From Liolophura sinensis (lineage: Eukaryota > Mollusca > Polyplacophora > Chitonida > Chitonidae), in the NCBI RefSeq assembly GCF_032854445.1, contig NC_088295.1:12511385-12575384 (forward strand): a stretch of 64,000 nt of DNA. Reading direction: 5' to 3'. Positions 45,501 to 51,500 of this stretch are shown piece after piece (the first letter of the stretch is position 1; each line of letters starts with the position of its first letter). The notes under the pieces were generated by a model, which made no database searches, had not been told where the DNA came from, and was given only the letters and a program-made list of their open reading frames with translations. The position numbers were made by a program, and so were the translations under genes.

Positions 45501-48500
45501 TGCACACAAACTCTATTTAGCCCAACAGGCATGTAGAACACCCGAAGCAAAAATTTTAGGAGTTTAGTATTCTTTATACAAGTCTCACAAACTTCCAGAT
45601 ACATGGCAAGGTCAGTGATTATTTTGTTCTGATATCCCGAAGGTGCACATCCAAAATACCTCACTGTAAGGGTCAATCTGTTGCAGAATCATGCAGCCGT
45701 GACTTCACCATTAGTTTAGAGAGAAATTCTCTTTTGGTGAAAACCATATAGAGAGAGAAAAGATGCAAATAATCAACTTACCTTGAGTACATCACCATCT
45801 CTCAATTCTTCCTTCTCCAAATTAAGGGTAACATTTGTGGGTGGCCTGATGTAGTATCTACATCTCTGGAATGCAGGATAGTTGCGAACAAAGTTGCCAG
45901 GGAGGTAATGATGCCAGAGTGAGATGTCAGCATAACATCACATCCTAAAGGTATACCAGACAACAGTATCATTAACTTTCACTCACACGGCTGGACACGG
46001 TCAAAAAAGCAAAAAAAAGATTCTTGGAGAGTTGTTCAATTTAATAACTGTACTGCTAAAGTCACTCACCTAGAGGTGGTGGAAAATTGAGTGGCATACA
46101 TAACTACTTGAGCTACTTGCATGTAAACATGTACATCACGAAATATACTCCCAATGCCCATCCATCGCTCTCTAGGTTCACTTTGCTTCACAGCCACCAT
46201 TAGGTAAATTTTGCACAGAAATCATTAACAACTCTGAGGTCACTGGGGTCAGAGTGATGAGGCAGGAAACGATGTCAAACTTGGTCGCAGCTTTTGTTTC
46301 TAATAATACTTTATACACATGCACTTGCTTTATTTACAGTACTTTGTATGTACACATGCACTTGCTTTATGTACAGTACTATGTATATACTACAAGATTC
46401 TAATGAACACCTGAAACATTTTTATTAACGAATGCTGATTAAATAGTTCCACTCCAGGACACCAGCGGTGCAGCTTAGCCTAAAGAAGCCCGTGTCTGTC
46501 ATACTGTATGGTTCCAAAGGTCAAACTTGTCTAGTGGTGACAGTGATGTAAAGTGAACCCTGCACATGCACTGTATTTATTTATTTACTTGATTGGTGTT
46601 TTACGCCATACTCAAGATTATTTACTTATACGATGGTGGCCAACATTATTGTTGGAGGAAACCAGGCAGAGCCCAGAGGGAAACCCACGACCATCAGCAG
46701 GCTGTTGGCAGATCTTCCCACATACAGCCCCAGAGGAGACCAGCACAGGCTAGACTTCAACTCTTAATGACCGTATTGGTGAGCGGCTTCTCGGTCTTTG
46801 TGCCACACTAGCGTGCTAGCCCCCTCGGCCATGAAGGCCCCCACATGTGATGTAAGGGGTATGCTTATGAACAGGCACATAAAACATGAAAAGATTTAAG
46901 CATCCCTCTCAGCTAATAACAAAAGTGTTACCTTGTTTGTAGGAAAACCTAAATTTTCGGGCTGGAGAATAGACTCCAGTTTTAAGATGCACCAGTACAT
47001 TTTTCCCAGTTGATGTTATGACATGCGGCTGTGTTATGCTGGAGGGGTAGTGGACCAGGACTGGGGCCTCCAGCATATTACCGTCAATCACTTCAACTAG
47101 ATCACCATCAACTAACTGGAAATCCTCAAACTAGAGATAAAAAACATAAACAATTATAAACCTAACAAGAGAAAATCTTAACCCTGAGTGAATGTCTCCA
47201 CTACATGCCCCACCCAAAACACCGTTACTGATGCAGTTTCCCTAAAGTGAAGTGACCCTTCTAGGACATCAGTGAGGTAAACAGTCAGCTTCATATTCAT
47301 TTATCTGATTGCTGTTTCACCTGCCTTCAGGTTTACGGGTGGGGGGAAACCAGAGTGCCCAGAGTACACCACTGATCCATATCAGCTATCTGACAGCCGA
47401 TGGAGAGCCGACTGTGTTAAGTCCGGAAATAGTTAAGCATTCTGACATTGGATTTAAACCACCTTAACTGAAGATGATGAAAACACTGATTTTAAATCCC
47501 AGTCTTAGGGATAAACAAATCAATCAGAATTAGTAAATGTATGCGTCGCTTTTCAGCAGAAGTTTGTAACCCTGGCTAGGGGGCTGATCTTACCACTATG
47601 GTAACCAGTTTACGGGGTGCTTCAGCTGTCATCACCCAGACAAATTCCTGACCACCCAGAGCTACACCTGTCCCATGAACTGACATACTGGAGGCTACTG
47701 AACCTGCCGTTAAGCTCTGTAAGAATGGACCAGACTTCCCTTCCTCCACACTAACTGCAAGTCAAAGGTTATAAAAGAAAAAAAAAAACATTCAGAGAAT
47801 ATACTTTTCAGCCTGAATTCATAATGTATATGTATGGTTCAAGCTGGTTTTTGAAACGGACATGAGTGCCACAAAATTAACTCACACATGTAATTTGTTT
47901 AAAATAAAGACAATCTTGGAATGGATTACTGTATGGGACACCAACAATCAATAAAACTTACAGAATTCATTCACAAAAGATTACAAAATTTACATGTATG
48001 CATGGATTAGGCTGGTTTTCTAACTTGATCTGAGATTACACAAACCTTTTACAGCTGTTACTACATGAAAGCAACAGCCAATGAGAGTCACAGAATGCAT
48101 TAAATATGCAAATTTATGCACTGATAGGGCTCAGCTGTTTTTCTAACCTGATCTGAAGTTCATAAAAGTGAAAATTTTTACAAAAATTATTACTGAACAA
48201 TTTACCTGAGTGCATCTTTCAATTGTTATTGAATAGTTTGCCTGAACCTTTTTACATAATTTTTAGAGACAATAAAGGAGCATATGACAAAGGAACTTAC
48301 TAGCCATCCACTCAGCCGTAATAAAAGAGATCTGTGATCCTTTGTTGTATTTGATGAACACAAGATTACTAGCACTCCAGATCTCACGGGGGATGGAGCC
48401 AGGGGGTACTCTGGACAGCAGTTTGGAGGAGGCCTCTGTCCTTCCACCAGCAAATATTAGCAAATCACCCAGGCTAAAATCAGGGCTTACCGAGAGATCT

Positions 48501-51500
48501 GGGCAGAGAATAATCAACCAAGAAAACAGATCAAATACATGTACATGTACATTCTATATACTTTCTGAGCTCTTGTAGACTCAACCACAGGCTGTTGTAG
48601 TAGACTTCTTTAAAACACATGTATACCATAGTGGTCAGCTGTGGAGGAAACTGTAGTGCCTGCTTGTCATGGCCAACGACCTTAAACGAGATACTGGCGA
48701 GCTTTCCGATGTGTGAGAAGTCACGTTGGTGGAGGACAAGTGGGCCTCAGTGACCTTGGATCACTCAAGACCAAACAAGAGAACATCAACAACTGCTGAA
48801 TTATTGCCACAAAGGTCTGTGAACAATGAAAGCAATCCGCTTATAAAACTTCACTATCCGAACCTGGTACTGACCCTATGTGTCATATGACATAGGTGTA
48901 GTGATTCTGGTGTTCATGTGCACTACATAACATAGCCCACACTGAATACATGGACCTGGACACATTATGTACATGCAGATATGGAAACTGTTTTCAGACA
49001 CATGTTACTGTATTGCCAAGATATGATGAAAACACTGCTGATGTGCAGTAAAGAAATAATCCTTCAATCCTTCAACTTTCTGTAGAGAAGTTTGATAATT
49101 AAACCAGAGAGATACACAATACATATGCAGTGTTCGATAATAGATGTGGGTCAAAGTCAGACACTGGAATGCAGGTGAGTGCGTACATTGAGCTTGATGT
49201 TAGATCCCATTGGTCCCTCAATTAACCAATAGCAGATGTCCTGTGACAGGTCACCCTGTGTGATGGTTCCCACAGAGCCTTTCTGATGATATGAACATCT
49301 TGAACCTAAAACATTTTCATTCAAATTAAACTTGTGAACAACTTCTGGGCATAAATGGAAATTATAATATGTTTATGGCATTTAACTTACATACTGCCTA
49401 CCACTCAGATTTTACAATAATAAGAAAAAGAAAAAGAAGGAGGTCCACAACAGAAGAAAAACTACAGTTTTTTTTTGACAATGGAAGAAATTGCAGAAAC
49501 CTCAAACTTGATCTGAAACTTGGTGGGGATGGTGGGGACATGCACCATGTTCCAATTCAATTTGATGAACCATTTTGAAAAAAAGTCCACAAACTAGATC
49601 ATGATGGACTGACAGACTTCCAGGTTGTACATGGTCGGTGACTAATAAAGTGATATTTAGATATGGCCATTTTGCTGGACTCTCTGTTTCACAAATCTGT
49701 CGTACATGTAGGCTAAGTTGATTGTGAATTCCATGGCAACACATGAGAGTTACAATCAACTTAGCCAGCTTATAGCTTTGTGGGTGAGGGAGCGGCAGTT
49801 CCTGGATGTTCATGGACATGTGTATCTCTGACACTGAGAACTCACTGCATCCAAGTTCATCTGAGTAATCCCTGCAGTCATCAACCCCATCGCACACCCA
49901 CTTCTCATTAATACAGGCGTCTCTGCTACAGTGAAATGAACCTGAAATGTCAACATGACAATTACAACATTTTCACCTTGTCATTTTGCATGGAGGTTCA
50001 TTTGCAGGTACATGTATGCAGTTAATATGAAAGTGACATTGATATTTCAGAATGATTGAGCTGCATGGCATAAAGGAATTAAGATGCACTGCTTATCAAC
50101 AGTCTAAAGAATCATAAAGCTTCAACTGATAATTGTCATTTCACTCATAAGACTTAGTGTGAAGTACATTCAGCTCTCTCGAAACTTCTTAAGTTATTTA
50201 TAACTTAATACAATACTTAGCAAGCGTTTGACTTAAGTTTTGTCAAGAAACACTCCATCCTGGACTTAGGCAAAAAAATTTTGACATAAGCAATTTACTA
50301 GACTTAGGAAGTTTCGTGAAACTGGGCCTGGTTCCCTGTATTAATCCAATAGACTGGCCATCATCATGTACTGACTATACAAACATGTACACGGAGAATC
50401 ACGATCATACTGACTGAAACTGTGACTATGAAACTCACTCCTTGAACTCAAATGAAATCAAATGAAAATTTGACAACTGCTATTTCATAGTCTAGAATAC
50501 AAATCTCATTGTGTGAACATGGCTTAACAAACAGAGCTTGTCCTACTTTCATTCGCTTATTCACTCATCTTACAGTTACTTGTTTAGTTTGAATATGACC
50601 TATGTTTACCTTGTGAGCAGGCAGAGCGCTGACACATGTAGTTCATCAGTAAATCACAGGACCCCTCACTCCACAAATACAACCCGGATGAATTTGTCAC
50701 ATAGACACACTTGTCTTCAGCAGGGTAAGGAAACCCATCTGACCAAAAGCCCACAGACGGAGAGCTGACAGAGTTATCTGCCCATGTGGACTGCTTCTGT
50801 GAATTTGTGCTGAATCCTGTTTTAAATGAACACCAGACTTTCTTCATTGAAAATACAAATAATTCAGTAACACTGCCATTTGCACACATACAGGTGGGGA
50901 ACTTGAAGGGGAAATGTACACCTTCCATAGCAGGGCAAGAGTCTGTGATCTACTTTAAAAAAATGTAGATGTATATGTACATCTTTAACAATCTTTGACA
51001 CAAGCTTTAGTTGTATACATGCACCTGAATTGCCAAACTATGAATCAATAGCGACCAATATTGTTGCAAACAGGTTGACCACATCTTCTACATGAGAATG
51101 GAATATAAAGTAGCACTGTCACGAGGAGTTGTGGGATCTATACCCATATAGACAATGATCATGTAAACCTCTGTAGCTGCTATATAATATGTAACTGTTA
51201 CCGCCTGAAGTTGGCGTGTTCAAGCTAGATGATCACCCAGTCAAGACCGAATTTTGTCACAAAGGTTGCCAAACGACTGAGATGACAAAAGACGGCGAAG
51301 ACTGACTGATCCTCTAGCACAGATACCCAACCCAAAGGTGGTAACTGACTTACACAGTGGTTTTATCATGTGGCAAGTATCATTCGTTTCATCAAAACGC
51401 TGTTTTAGAGATTGAACTTGGACAGATTACTCTAAATGTTAAAACCACCTTAATTAATACATATGCATAAGCTGGAAAAACTATATATTCACCAATTTTA

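Noticed and set aside
45362..45676. 104-codon minus-strand frame overlapping E11
   Set aside because: A different frame over the CUB exon. The CUB frame has the homology and the phase fit.
47290..47480. A further SINE copy (tttatctgattgctgtttca, ggggggaaaccagagtg)
   Set aside because: Only short, weak resemblance to family A and no second copy. Left unannotated.
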